Source: Diorhabda sublineata
Taxonomy: Eukaryota > Arthropoda > Insecta > Coleoptera > Chrysomelidae
DNA length: 64,000 nucleotides
Assembly: GCF_026230105.1 (NCBI RefSeq)
Contig: NC_079478.1
Coordinates: 26,117,653 to 26,181,652, forward strand
Reading direction: 5' to 3'
Shown: positions 24,701 to 38,237 of the stretch, in pieces
How positions within the stretch are numbered: position 1 is the first letter of the stretch
Layout of the letters: the number at the start of each line of letters is the position of its first letter
Translations under genes and position numbers: made by a program
The notes under the pieces: model-generated
Database searches by the model: none
The model's input: only the letters and a program-made list of their open reading frames with translations
What the model was told of the DNA's origin: nothing

Positions 24701-26221
24701 CTGAAATAAATTTCGGTTATTTTCCGAATTCGCCAATTGAGTACAATATAATTTGAACGATATATTTCCTCCATGCCATTCGATATTTCGTTTGATCTTT
24801 TATTCCTTGCCACTGTATCGCATTTGTCTTAACTGCTCCTTTGAAATTTTTAGTTCATGTTATTCTTGATCTACCTCTATAATTTTTACTTGCTACTTTG
24901 TCTATTTTCTTCACAATTAACAATACTTCTTTACCTTTTCACTTGTTTAATTTGTTTTTCCTGTATTTCATTAAAGTTAACTAATAATTGTTCAAAATGA
25001 AAGGGTTGAGACATTTAGAAAGTATTTATTCAATATTATAGATCTAATCTTATACCGACATAATGCTGCTATTCGCATTTATGTAGCATATTTATTAGTT
25101 GCTTAATCAGCATTTTGAATAAATCTGGCTAGACACCCTTAAAAGAGGAGAGATATGTTTCCAAATTTGATAATTATAAACCATTTTGCAGCGCTCTGTA
25201 GATATTTTACCGGCCGAATTTACTACAAATACCATCTGAATTCCGAACGTAGTATTTCTTCCTTTTAAGGCAAGGAGCGCACACTTGGTTTGATATTAAA
25301 AAAAGCTGCAAACGCGCGTGCCCATATACAATACCAGATTTGGATGATGACGCGACTATGAATTATTTATTAAAACGAAAAACTCTCATCCACCAGTTTT
25401 TATTTTGTTAGCCATGGCGACCACGTGCTTCTTTATTTTAAATACAATATCAAATTAAAGCTCCCGATACCATGATATGGTACAGTCTGAAGATGACTAT
25501 ATGCATCCTCGCAGTACTCAGATTTTATTCAATCTGATTATTTTGTTGCATTTTCCTAGAGTCCAGTATAGCGATTATACCGTAGAAGTTTTCTGAAATT
25601 TTACTCAAATAATATTGTATAACGAATCTCCCAATAAAAAAACATTGTAGATAACGTGTAGGAACGTATAAATAAAAATGCTTACCGTTAAATAGGTATT
25701 TCACATCCAGGTGTGAAGTTGAGTCAAACAAATTAATATCGTTTTTTTTTTCGCGGTAGATATCCTGAATATGTTCTGCCACCAGATTGATCCTCAGTTT
25801 GAAATTGTGCGTTTGCGGTGCTAATAAAACACGTTCAGGATTCAAAATACTGTGTTCGTGGAGCACAGATTTCTAATTGCGAACATGTTCTGGATACGTA
25901 CACTATATCCTCGGAAATATGTAAGAATTTTTAACATAGTGCATGTGCCATCCTTTTTGTGATATTTACTACGAAATAGCATATGTGGTTTCCTACGTAA
26001 TTGTATTTCAAAAACGTGATAGTTGATTTTATACTAACAAATATCAAGAATAATCCTTCGTCCAGTTAATATCTTGTGGAGATTAATATATTGAGCCCCA
26101 ACCAAAAATTGATAAACTTTTCCCTGGGCCCAAAAAATGTTTTTGTATTTTTCCACTCCATATGTGGTATTGTGGATCCAAAAAGAAAAAATTTATTTGA
26201 AATAGAAAGTTCGAAAAAATG
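21771..26221. other. AT-rich sequence, no gene recognised
   Basis: About 4.5 kb. ORFs of up to 113 codons (25525-25866, minus) have no motif known to me. A short TTAGG-like word occurs near 23596. No RNA gene was seen. Confidence 0.4.
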
Positions 26222-26312
26222 ATGTTTTTTGTGTGCGTCCATAGACCCGCTCGGGACCCGAGGGAAAGTATACTGCTAAAACAACTCTAGGGCCCAGAGC
26301 GTGACGTGTTGA
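26222..26312. repeat. piggyBac-like terminal segment, copy A
   Basis: Homologous in direct orientation to 27068-27154: GTGCGT.CCATAG..CCGCTC, then GGGAAAGT, ending in GACGTGTTGA. The ACGTG/TTRA end resembles the terminus of piggyBac-like elements, with a mutated TTAA at 26309-26312. No matching opposite end found. Confidence 0.45.
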
Positions 26313-27067
26313 TGCTTTCTATATAGCATGCTGATGAGACAGTGAGCACTGACAGACGATCATCAGTGGTTCTAAAACCTCAAGCCTAGTCGACTATAAC
26401 AAAGACAAATCTTCTATACATCTATCTGATTTAATGGCAAGTTACAACACTACAAAGTATAACAAAAAAATATATAACAATTACTGATTTCCAAATCAGT
26501 ATAAGAAAGGAGTTACTGAAAGAAGAAACTACGGATGTTGCTCATCAAGAGACGGAGAAAACCAAAAAAACTCTACATAGTGAAGACAGAAGGTCTAAAT
26601 TACAGTGAGAAGAGATTGTATAGGATGAAATAGAAAAAAATCAAAAAAAATTATCGTAAAATCAGAAGTGGAAAGTGATTACTCTTTGTATCGTTAGTTT
26701 TGAAAACTCACATTATTGTATTTCGTGTTTTTCGGAAAAATATTTCTAATTGTTGTATTTACATTGTAATATTTAATTACAAACATTTCGTGTTTTTGAA
26801 TTTATCATATTTTTATACCCTCAAAAGTTAACAAAAATAAGTACATGTAATGTAAATGTAGCACAAATTAAAAATATCAATGTTGAAGAAAACAAAAAAA
26901 AATATGAAAACTAGGGTTTTTTCTTTTACAATGACATTGGAGATCATAGAAAAAATCGAGTGGGCCAAGTGTAGGGTAATTTTCCAAGGATCCAAGACGA
27001 TCCAACCCAAACTGTGAAACATATTTAAATACGGTCACTTGGGCTATGGAGAAGGTTTGATATAAAA

Positions 27068-27154
27068 TACGTCGTGCGTTCCATAGGACCGCTCTGCCCT
27101 GTGGGGAAAGTTTAGCTGCGGACCTATGGACAGCATCGGTGCTCAACGTGTTAA
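27068..27154. repeat. piggyBac-like terminal segment, copy B
   Basis: Direct repeat of copy A, ending in CAACGTG followed by TTAA at 27151-27154, the target tetranucleotide of piggyBac elements. The two copies are about 0.84 kb apart. They may be the same end of two nested or tandem insertions. The overlapping 89-codon ORF (26877-27146, minus) has no recognised domain. Confidence 0.45.
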
Positions 27155-28080
27155 AAAAATACTATCCCAAACTATCTCATAGTCTAAGGTATTTTTGTTT
27201 AAAAGCAATGTCTTCATTATCTCCAGCAGTTGTTTACCTTCATGTGGTAATTCCATCGGCCTTGATATATTTCTTCCATAGTTTTAATATTTTGATTAAA
27301 TCGTTACTGTTCACGGCAGCATCCTGGGTTGGTAAGAAATTCATCTAGATAGATAGATAATACAATTTAATACTCACATCACCTCCTAATGATTTAAGTT
27401 GGAAATTTTGAATTATATAACCAGTTCTGATAAATCAACAACTATTATACAGCTCGAATATTGAATTTATTCATATGCTTTTTGAATTATTCGTTGTTTG
27501 TTAATGAGATTACGAATTTGTGGTTCAAAGAAAATACCTTACAATTTTTATTTACTGAAACCAAAAAACAATTCTCAAATATATTTGGTACAATCGCCAT
27601 GCGTTTCTGAAGTTTTCACAAACTGTTATTTAAATATAATATTATATATAGTGGTGGAAGAATAATTTTTAGACTCATCACAGTTATATGACTGATGTTT
27701 TCTTTCCTTCGGTCATATTTGTAGACACAAAAAGACAACAAATTCAAATACATGTATGCAAACGTGTCACTGATAAATTTCACAATTATTGTTAAATTTC
27801 GTGTTACCTTATGTTAATAGAAACAAACCGTACAAATGGATTTTGAAAAAAAAATGGAATTTTATTTATAACGTGTACTAGTATTTTGAAATATGGCTCA
27901 TTTTTTTGTAACTTGTACTAGAATCAAACTTCGTAATAAATTCAACGGGATTTAAAATGTTCACATTAAATGAAAATTGTTTGTCCACAACTTATCCACA
28001 TAATTACCGAAGAGATTTAGAAATTTGTCATATCTGTGGATAAGCTTTTCAATACTCTCTTCAAAGAAAGTTGCCGCCAA
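27155..28080. other. AT-rich sequence, no gene seen
   Basis: No supported coding or RNA feature. Confidence 0.35.
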
Positions 28081-28408
28081 TGTAGTCTAACCGTTCAGTA
28101 ACAATAGAGTACAAAACAGATCTTGAAACTTCTGGAAATTCCGTAGACAAAGCAATAATGGTGTATCTGCGGTTTTCTTTAACCGGTCTGTCAACTCGTT
28201 AGACCAGGTAATCTGAAACGACAGATTCGTGTCCTTGGCTCCCTTAATAATGCACATCATTACGGTCATATTTAAACTTTAGACACCATCACTCATGAAA
28301 TTTTCTCCATACACACGACTCAGTCTCCGATGGATTTCTGAAGCACTATGGCCTTCAGCCTGAAGAAAACGAATCACACTTGGCGGGATCATCAATAATG
28401 GCGGACAT
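28081..28408 (-). pseudogene. Mariner transposase N-terminal fragment
   Basis: Minus strand. The ATG at 28408 begins MSAIIDDPAKCDSF, the mariner N-terminus. After stops and deletions, the frame at about 28200-28081 reads RVDRPVKENRRYT, then ALSTEFPEVSRSVLYSIVTE, the second helix-turn-helix of mariner transposases. The catalytic domain is absent. The moderately GC-rich stretch upstream (28410-28600) may hold the element's 5' end, but I could not pair terminal repeats. Confidence 0.75.
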
Positions 28409-28609
28409 GTTTACGTGGCTGTAGTACAACGCCGACTGACACCTGGATCTCAACAATGGCAGAGTGCGCAGTGCGAGGACTTTGTAATCGCCTATAGCGC
28501 ATGCCCGTTTTATTTTGCATAGAGTCTGCATGCACCGATCGGAGATGGAAAAAAACGGCCCTCGTGAATAAAATAATAAATAAATTAAATACGCCAATTC
28601 CTCTCATTT

Positions 28610-31600
28610 ATAGGTGTCGAAATTATCTTTATCTTAAGAGTAGAAGCAAATATACTTAGCTTTCTTTCTACCCCATCTGAGTTATTTTTTACCTATTTAG
28701 GGAACCTGTGGGATAAATAATTTCAATGAAATGCAAATTATGCAAAACAAATTTTGGAATATTTTGTTTAATTATGAGTATCTCATACCAACAAATATTT
28801 TTCATGAAGAATTGGAGATACCTAATTAGAAATCCTTATTGCAATTTGAACAAAGTAAAAATAACCTGCAAAAATCAAATCCTAACTTTAATTCAAATAA
28901 TGAAATAAAAAGTTACAGTACAAGGTTAAATATAGATTTATCTCTATCGCCAAACATAGGTTTAAGTAATCCGCATCCAAGGTGGATATTTTCTAGTTAT
29001 TGAATATGTTAAATGCTTAAATGAATCTCATTGGTTCCTCGAATAGACGTAAATAGACTTCTACTTACATTGTGAGACTTTCTTGACATTATGTTATAGA
29101 GAAAGAAAAGACCTTTCAAATGATTAATACCAAGCTCACACTCCTTTCAAAAATTGGTACATATATCTATCATTAAAATGGATTTCAAGTTAGGTAGCAC
29201 ATTTTCTCGTAAAAAATTGTTAATTTATACTTTTTATTTGGCTTCGCGAATTTATAAATATACATAATAATCGAACAATAAATTCATTCCCTTTTTTAAA
29301 AGCGGTAGAGTTTGATTAAATAAGTAATAGATATGAGAGGGTCAAATGGATATCATATTTTCTACGTAATCGTTCTTAGTTTAGATCTCTGAATTACGAT
29401 GTGAAGGTTTAACCCTTAAATGGGAGGTGGAGTCTTTTCGTAAATTCTGAGTGACTGGCACTTTTAGACCAATAATATGTAAGTTATCCTCTCCACAAAA
29501 TATACCTAGAACTTATATGTAGCAAGTGGTTGAACCGTTACAGTTTAGGAATGCTTGAGGCGGGGTGAGTTCATAAATTTTATTAAAATTCTGGTAAAAC
29601 TGTCACTGCCTGTGCTACTGTTATTAAAGAATATAATTGTATAATAATTGTATAAACACAATCAATTTTTAGTATCAAGATATAATTCGTTCATGTGACA
29701 TAGTAGATGTTACAGTTTTGTCCGAAATAAATTCTAAGAAAATTGTACAATTACCTCAATATTTTGAAATTTTTTTTGAAATAATATTCCGCCTTGTTGA
29801 GCTTGTACCACAACCGGTTTACTTAACCCTCTACATCTTAATTGAATCAATTTATTCAATTTCGCGCATTCAGCTAAAGGAAACAAAGGCAACATTTGCT
29901 GATCGATTTGTATTAAAAAGCATAATAGATTTTATGAATTACGTGGCGCTGTAATATGTTACCTATTGATTTAATGCAATTTTGTATGATGTAATACGAA
30001 CATAATTTATTCGATTTCATTACACAATCCAACATTTACGATATACCTCACGTTAATGTAATAGATTCAAATTATATTGTGTATAGTTTTCTCAAGTTGT
30101 TGACTGTTTAACGTTCGGATTGCGACGATGTTTGTTTTATTTAGTTTTTATTCCATTTATTATTAAAATACTAATTTCAATTATAATTTTTCTGTTATTC
30201 CCAAACTTTTCGTCTGAATAATCACATGAATGTTGTTTGTTCAATACGAAAAGATAGATTTTGGAACTATCTTTAAAGATCGCTTCACCGAGAGTTAGAG
30301 GGAGACTTGCATAAAACGATAAATTCTAAAATAATGTCGCAACCTTTTCATATGCTAGAATAATCCCTCTCAACTTTTGAAACAATTATTAATTAAAATG
30401 AGAGTTCAAATTTTATAAAAATAAATTTATAGAAATTATGTTATTGAAAACGAAAATTAATTGCAGCAGAATAAGCAATGAAATGAACTTTTTCCAAATT
30501 GCTTGAATCAGAAATGTCATGAAAATTGATTGTTAAATTATCACTATCTCTTAAAGGTACAAAGACTGGCTTGCATATGTGCAACTGCGGCCATGAAATC
30601 TTGCCGAACAGCTGCCTAGAAGTGATTTTACATTTCCTCAGAAATAAAATTACCAGTACATATTTCTTGAAATTTGAAAGTAAAATTGAAGAAAACAGAA
30701 TAATTGTGAAAACATTTTTATCGGCATTGTTTTCGTATCAATTTAAAACATAGTTATTTTTCCTAGTATTTAAGTCCTTTTTGGAAAAGAAGCTAAATTT
30801 TGAACATTAATACCAAAAATATTGTTAAAACAGTATAAATCAAATGACTCCACTTGAAACTAATTCTTTTAAAGATTGTACGTTTCATTTATGGTGACTA
30901 AGTATTAAGTTTCCATCAAAACACTTTCCAATTTCAATTAATATATTTAAAACTCTTTTGTAACAAATTTTCCAATAGTAATCAACATCTGTTCTTGGTA
31001 CCCACCAAATATTATTTTAATTACAAAATTGATTTTCCCTAAGAAATTCTTGAGTAATTTGAAACGCCAACTCATATAATTCTTCCGCTTCCTATTGTGA
31101 TAGTTTCTAAATATCCAAACATCGAAAAACCCACTTAAAGGATATAAAATAGAGGTTAAAATCTGTAAACGCCAACTACGTCAATAATCAATGAAAGTAT
31201 GTCACATTCAGACACAAAAGTGTATGGAATTATTCACGTTTGCGTTAACAAATTCTTTGAATAACATTGAGTCATATCATTGGTAATTATGTAATATTGA
31301 TAGCTTATAACAACATATTTATCTTTAAATTGATTGTTCGCATTCTTATTTCTCAATTTTATTTTGTCTTCAATTAAACACGGGTGAGAAAGTTCTTTGT
31401 TGTCGTCAGTTTTTGTGTATATATTATGAGAAAAGGAAATTCGATTGAATTAGGAAAATAGAATAGGATAGGATAGTACCGAAACTTCAAAAAACGATCT
31501 CCTATTTGGGTTTGATGATTCACCTCGATAGGGTTGAGCAAAATTGCAGCGACACTCTCCTAAAAAAGTTAAGGGGCTTTTAACAGTGCGAAAACCCAAC

Positions 31601-32150
31601 GTTAGTTGATAAGATGAAGTATTTTCTACGGAAAAGTGTGATACATATATTAAAAATGTTTCCACTTACATATATTCGCATTTGTGCAAGAGATCCTTCC
31701 ACCAACATAAAAACATATATTCACACTACAAAATGGCGTTGAATACGTGAAAAATAATTTTGAAGCTAATAGCCTCGGAGCCCCACTTTCGAACATTTAC
31801 TACTTGAAATATCCCTACATAAATATTAATTAATTGGTCGACTATTATCGCAGAACTTAGGTTTGTGTTATTTTACGAGCAATAGCAGCAAAAACATATT
31901 CAAATAAAATTTGAAAAACGAAGAGTTAAAGTGAAAGTGAATCAATAAAAATTGTGATGGAGTAAATTGGCAGGAATACATAAACGAGTAGATACAAGGA
32001 TCACAAGTAGGTAGTACTACATGAAATTATAAGACGCCAAAAACCAAATTGACAATAGAGAAATAACAGGTTTCAAGCAAGATGTAACTCGTTGCGACTG
32101 TATAAAATCTCATTCAAAATGCGTTCTAAATGAATGAAGTAATAATTAAT
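28610..32150. other. AT-rich sequence, no gene recognised
   Basis: About 3.5 kb with only short ORFs lacking any recognisable motif, and no RNA gene. Confidence 0.4.
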
Positions 32151-32154
32151 TAGT

Positions 32155-32187
32155 AACGTATTCAGTATGAACATCACCAACGGTTGT
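32155..32187 (+). repeat. Terminal fragment of the hammerhead hairpin family
   Basis: GTATTCAGTATGAACATCACCAACGG matches the outer flank of the 38.3-kb copy (38369-38394) at 22 of about 26 positions. No ribozyme core remains here. Confidence 0.5.
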
Positions 32188-33985
32188 TTTTCGTATTTTC
32201 TCTGCACCCTAATGTAGATGTATTGAGGCAATTCTAACTATTCTTATGTCGGGTATTCAACCGATGTGCTGTTTTTTCTATTAACTACCATATTTTTGAC
32301 GGGTGCAATGAAGTTCAGCCTTCTTGATTCAACTTTCATTTCAATATGTACCCAAAAATTCCATTTTTCTTCTGGTATATTTTTCTTTAATTACCAATTT
32401 GCTTCTTAATAGCATTTTTATCATGAATTTAGTTTTTTATATTTCCAAATCCCTTGGCAATTTTCATTTCTTACTACCTCTTTACTCAGTTTTAGAGTTT
32501 GATTACATTTTCGTAATAATATTCTATTTAAAACAGTAAGCAACTCTTTTTTAGTTAAATTTTTAGAAATATTGGTCGCAGTATGAGGTGTATTATAATC
32601 ATGCTTAAAAGCAATTATTTTAATTGACCCTGGTAAAAAATAACTAAAGGAAATATTTCAGACTAAAATATTGTAATAAGGTAATGATCAGATCAAGTTC
32701 TTAGGCTCCTAGGTCATAGTAACCTAGCTGAAGACTAATCAGTGGTATCCCATCTCTTAATTCTAACAATGCTATGTACATGACCCCCCCCCCCAAACTG
32801 AATGTTATGACGGCTCGATCTGTTTCTACTTTCATTCTACCATCATACATATCCATAAAAACCATTGAGGACGATAAATTTTATTCTTGTTTCGATAGAC
32901 ACCATTTATACTTAGTGCCATTTAAGTCAATTCTTTTAATGTTTCAGATTTAAATGTCACACCAATTGAGTCCAGCAGAACCTTCTTATCTATCTATTAA
33001 CACTTTGCATTCCAAGAACTTATCCATTTTCTACAAACCGTTGAATTGCTATCATCCTTGTCAATGAGAAACGATCTCTTAGAGCTAATCTTGGCAAAAA
33101 TATTGGTCTAGCCTAGCTCAGTATGTCTAGCATTCCGTGTTTGGCCTTCTTTGTGCTATAGCCGATAATATATAACAAGAGTATCTACACCCCTGTTTAT
33201 TCTACATGTCCTTTCTCAGAATGGCTACCTCTCTCAAACTTACCTTGTGAATTTTCGTGACGCTTAAAACCACAATACTTATATTGTAATGGGCCATTTC
33301 ACTAAATACAACAAACAAATTTTGTCTGATTGCGCTCAAAATTTTTCCTTTGAGCTTAATGATAAAAATGTGCATGAAATCTTTTTAAGATTAAATAATG
33401 GATGTTCTCGAACACCTCAAGTATTGTTGTTATGTATACCGTATTTCTCTTCTTTTAACGTAGTTGTTGATTATTAATTAGACATGAAAATAATGGAACT
33501 GTAATTTCTGAAAAAGAATATATTTGACCGATAACTGAAATCCTTGTGACGCAATAATTTCAATAGAGCTTCACTATAACTTGAAATAAAGTTTTTACTG
33601 ATATTTCTCCACTTCACCAGAGATTAATGGAAATTTGTGGTGAGGCTTATTTTTATTATTTTGATACACAGGCCAATATATTGTATTTTAAGACATATAC
33701 ATAGAAAAAAGGGAGTACAAATTACAAAATGATATTCTGTCATTAAAACAAATCAATATTTTATTTATTGGGCTTATACAGCTTGGCCAGGTCCTACACA
33801 ATCTACTATAAAATTACTAGAAATGCGATCTACCGCGTCAGAAATACATCAATATAAAATAGAAAGACATCTTTGTGCTGTTATTGAAGCCATTGATCTC
33901 TATTCAAGCTAAAGAATTGCTAAACAAATTTACGTATGTTATAGAAATGCTTAAAAATTTTTGTAACGAAATTGATTGTACAAAT
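32188..33985. other. AT-rich sequence, no gene recognised
   Basis: Contains an 11-C homopolymer at 32784-32794. Short ORFs show no motif. Confidence 0.35.
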
Positions 33986-34490
33986 AACTGAGGAGTTTTT
34001 CCGAGTACAATATCAAACAACTGCTTAGAGTGCCCGGTCATTCAGGCAACAAGGGCAACGATGACGCTGATTCGCTATTCAGTTGGGGATCAGCGAATCC
34101 ACCAATGGACTCAGAAACCATTCTTTGTATGGCTAAAAGTGTTGCTATTATGACTCTCTGAAATCTGCTCGGCTTACCAATCAACAAGCTTCATTTAAAC
34201 AGAAGCAAAGTTAGACTGGTGAGAGGCCTTTTAACTATATATGGTCCTGTGAGACGCCATCTTTATACTAAAGGCATCACAGTATATCCGGAATCCCGCT
34301 AGTACAAATAGAAGGATGAAACAGCTTTTAAAAAAATGTTCACGAATAAATTTAAGTTATAGAGACATGGATAATACAAGTTTATTGCATTAAGTTATTG
34401 GTCCAGGAAAAATTAACACTTCTCAATATCTCAAAAAAGTTAAGGTTTGGACGGGAATTTTAGAAGGCTACATAGGCCTTTTCTGAAGGA
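33986..34490 (+). pseudogene. LINE RNase H domain and C-terminal tail fragment (R1/I-like)
   Basis: Plus strand from about 34020: LLRVPGHSGNKGNDDADSLF, the last conserved block of LINE RNase H (VPGHSG...GN..AD). Then WGSANPP, a gap with stops, RGLLTIYGPVRRHLYTKGI and KDETAF (34210-34330), the post-RNase H tail, and a final VKVWTGILEG-like end at about 34440-34485. The broken frames show it is dead. The upstream RT was not found in the window. Confidence 0.65.
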
Positions 34491-34889
34491 ACATCACTAC
34501 ATATTATTCCAAAAAAATTTGTTCAAATTGTTTTCCACATTGTTTTAGAATATTTCAAATTATCGTTAAGTTCACTCTTGATTTTATTACAAACCACTTA
34601 ATTTCTGGAATTGTAAATTTAGCAAAACTTTTAATTTATGGGGACGCTCTTTAAAAATATACACTAATACATGGGTTAGTTAAAACTGATTACTAAAACT
34701 CCTATGTACTAGTTTTTCTTAGGCCTTGTTTGATTTCTATGGTTTCCTGTAGGTTAACAACTTTAAACGACATAAATAGAAAAATCAAAGTTATGGTAGT
34801 GGCGAAAATAAAAGAAAAAATCGAAATCAAAGTTGAAAAGAACAAGTTAGTAGCAATATTTGGGAATTACGTTGGAAGAAAGAGGAAGA

Positions 34890-35053
34890 AAGTATTTAGA
34901 ATAAAGCAATAGAATAGAGAAGGCACACAAGGTATACTATGCATTAAGCAAGTGGATCATAAACAAATAAGAAATCTCTAAAGAAACAAGAAGGAAAGTG
35001 TTGAAAGTAATTCATAGGCCATTTGTCACATACGGCTATGAATCTTGGGTGTT

Positions 35054-35093
<40 letters not shown>

Positions 35094-35470
35094 CAAGAGT
35101 AGAATTGGTGCAGATGGAATACCTCAGAAGAGTGAAATGAATAACTAGAAATGCTAGACTCAGAAACTCGCATTCAAGATTGAAAACTTGATATACATAT
35201 ACATATCCATACAAGAATACATAGAAGGGAGACAACTAAGATGGTGAAGCTACCTGCGAAGAATGGATAATACAGTGCCAGGAAAGAAAATTTGAGAAAG
35301 TAGGATACCAGGAAAAAGGAAAAATGGGAAGACCACGATTAGCCTGGGATAACACTGTAGGAGAATATTTTGAAAATGGAAGAAAGGTCATGGGTCGAAG
35401 CGAATAATTTGATGCTAGATAGAAAGGACTAGAAACTTTTTATGAGAAATAAGCTAATAGTAGATATAAT
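34890..35470 (+). pseudogene. LINE ORF2 C-terminal fragment interrupted by (AG)n
   Basis: Plus strand: IEKAHKVYYALSKW (about 34915), VIHRPFVTYGYESWVLT (about 35010-35055), then a microsatellite that replaces a few codons, then VELVQMEYLRRVK (about 35100), CEEW-like pieces, and GYQEKGKMGRPRLAWDNTV at about 35305-35360 with a KGLETFYEK-like end. This is the thumb and C-terminal tail of an RTE/Jockey-type element. Stops at several points. Confidence 0.7.
35057..35090. repeat. (AG)n microsatellite inside a LINE remnant
   Basis: Seventeen uninterrupted AG repeats. Confidence 0.97.
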
Positions 35471-36391
35471 TAACATCGCTACACCCTATAAAGTAAAAAG
35501 GGAATAGATATAATAATAATTTTTTGTATGTTTCTGTACTAATGTTAATTAATTCATAGATGTTGATTGTAGAATTATCAGGTATTCAAAAAAGGAGAAG
35601 ATAGGTGGTTGACCCATACTAGAATATACATATTAATAAATAAAAAAATAGAAATGACACGTTGCTTATAATTCAAGAGAATTATGCAATTTATTTCAAT
35701 TTTCCTACATATTATCAAGCACTAATAACTACTTTTAATAATTTATCCTTTGATTTGCATACATCCTCTAGTGTACCTTAGCAAAATACTTGTTTATTTA
35801 ATAATTTTTTATTGGCAAATGTGAATATGGAGAATTTTAACTTGTTATATTAATAATACATGGTAAGGGAGCAAGAATAGTTTTTCTGGTGTGCACTGTA
35901 TACAAATGCGTTCATGAATATGTTACCGCTTAAGCACTATGATTTAAATATAATTGGTTCCATAAAACGTGGATATCCAAATTAATGCAATCAAATTCTG
36001 AAGACGATCAATAGGCATTTTCCAGTTCCCAAAACATATTATTACGTATATAACGTTGTTTTTTAAATCTAATTATTATGTACTCATAACAAAAGTTTAC
36101 ACTACATAGTTAATTTATGAGAAATTCATTCCAAATGAATTGAAATGATTTTCTGAAGATGCTTTAAATACATCTAAACTGTGTTAATAATATATAATAA
36201 TCAATTAGCGTTACTACCAGAGCTAACAATGAAATGTTTCAAGTCACCTCTTTTCGAACAGAGTCATATTTGTGACCATAATCCAAAATACAAAAGATCT
36301 TATCTTTGGTTTTCGAAGAAACTCTTAAGACCAACTGGCAAATATTTTTGGCTATGGAATTTGGGAAAAAAGATTCATAACAATCATTATA

Positions 36392-36432
36392 ATAGTAGTA
36401 CCATATATATGCAAAATATATGGTACTACTAT
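36392..36432. repeat. Perfect 17-bp inverted repeat with 7-nt loop
   Basis: Arms 36392-36408 and 36416-36432 are perfectly complementary, loop ATGCAAA. No neighbouring element edge was identified. It could be a cruciform-prone palindrome or the centre of a MITE. Confidence 0.85.
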
Positions 36433-36479
36433 ACAAAAAAAATATATGCAAACAAAACATGATGACGACAGACAGAGAA

Positions 36480-37250
36480 AAAAATAAAGCGATGATAATA
36501 AAATAATTAATAAATTAGATAGTGAAGCAGATAATCGAAAATACTGGACACAGATAAAATGATTGAAAAGATGAAAAGAAAAAAGTAATGAGAGATATGC
36601 ATAATCAATGACAATCAGACAGAGATACTAGAATCGTGGACGAAATATTACGAGGAAAGATTAAATATTATAACACAGGAACGAATGATTAACTGAAAAG
36701 ATCAAAAACAGCACTAAAGAAGCAAAGATGAAGTAGAAGAAGCAACACATAAAATAAAGTAATTTATAGTAAGAAACATTATCATAAGAGAAAACAAGAA
36801 AAAAGAAAGAAATATTTCCAATATTTCTTAATGTTAGATATGGAGAAAATTATTAGAACCACACATGAGACCATAAGTACAAATAGTATGGTTTAAATCC
36901 GAAAAAACATTACTGGAGAGAGGAATAAAACAGACAAATACTTTCACTACAGATATGTATAAGATAATGTAACAGAGAAAATGAAATAGGTGAACTTGAT
37001 AATTGGCTACAATATTCTGAAACCAATACGAACCGTAGAGGCAGATGATTGTTTTATTGAAAAACAAGAAGCTAGTGATTACCTGAACTAACTGAATAAA
37101 AATGATCATAAAATTTCAGACAACAGGTTAAAATGAACTAAAATGCGAAAACAAAACATTGCAAATAGTAACGTCCTATGAACAACCAGAAACTACATTG
37201 ATAGATGACGAGAGGATAGCGATAGAAAAAACAGGCGAAAAAAATCTTTC
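36480..37250 (+). pseudogene. LINE reverse transcriptase region, heavily decayed
   Basis: An A-rich plus strand whose broken frames resemble the RT region of RTE/Jockey LINEs: LDSEADNRKYWTQIK (about 36515), LTEKIKNSTKEAKMK (about 36690), SEKTLLERGIKQT at about 36898 (similar to the G.RQG block), and KTKTLQIVTSYEQPETTLID at about 37145-37210 (the KTK box after the catalytic site). The catalytic YADD itself is not preserved. I infer the identity from the order of weak blocks. Confidence 0.5.
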
Positions 37251-37259
37251 AAGTTTCGA

Positions 37260-38237
37260 CGTGTGGGTCACAAACCTTATAATTTCGATTTATATCCGTA
37301 TTCCCTATATATCACTGTTTCTATATTTTTTAATTTATGATATAATCTTATCTTTATAGCGTTTATTGCATTTCTGGTATGAATACTTTATTCAATATCT
37401 TCTGTAATCGATTGAAATATTTGTTTTTAATATTACAGTTAAATAAGTCTGTTTGAAATGTATCAGATTGAATACGGTTTCTAATAGGGGATAGGAAGAG
37501 GTCAATCGTATGTTTCATTTTTGTACTCTTGCAAGATCTCCCCGCGCTTTTCTTTTTTATCTGATTCATTATTAGCGTTGTTTACATACTGTTTTATTAT
37601 TCTGAAACTATAATTCATCACGCCTATACTGCCAAATGTAGTTTTTTTGTAGCTACTTCATCAGCCATTTCGTTAGTAATTAAATAAAAAGTTTATACCA
37701 AAATGACTTGGTACCCAAATAAAAATTGCAACTATTTTCTCCGCTCTCTATTATTTATTTAGATGAGTTTCCGTAGGATAGCCATGATACTTTATTGAAA
37801 ATGAATATGTCAGTGATATTATAGCTAAAACTGTAGGATATACTGGACTATGTATTGGATATTCTACATGTATGAAAGATCTGAAAATATTTCCTTACCT
37901 AATTCTGATCGAGCCTTCAAAATATTTTGGATGAAAAAAATAGCTATTCAATCAAATTGAGCTAGAATCAAAACAATTTATATTTCTTAAAGCTCTTTGT
38001 ATATGATTTTTGCTATCATTTATATTAAGTGCTGATGTTATTGTATATCTCAAAACCAGAAATCACATAGATTCATTTTCGAAATTCCTTCCCAACCAAT
38101 AAAACGGTTATGATAATTTCAATTATAGTATTGCCTAGAGGTCTAACTAAACTTTGATGGAGCACTAACGTGCATGAACTACATTTTAACAAGTATCGTG
38201 TGGAATATTATCAAATAGTTTAGGGAGATTATTTTCC
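37260..38237. other. AT-rich sequence, no gene seen
   Basis: No supported feature. Confidence 0.35.

Noticed and set aside
25525..25866. 113-codon minus-strand ORF
   Set aside because: No motif or homologue recognised, low-complexity surroundings; I cannot support it as a gene.
34730..34912. 60-codon lysine-rich ORF
   Set aside because: A-rich composition upstream of a LINE tail; probably drifted LINE sequence, no motif.
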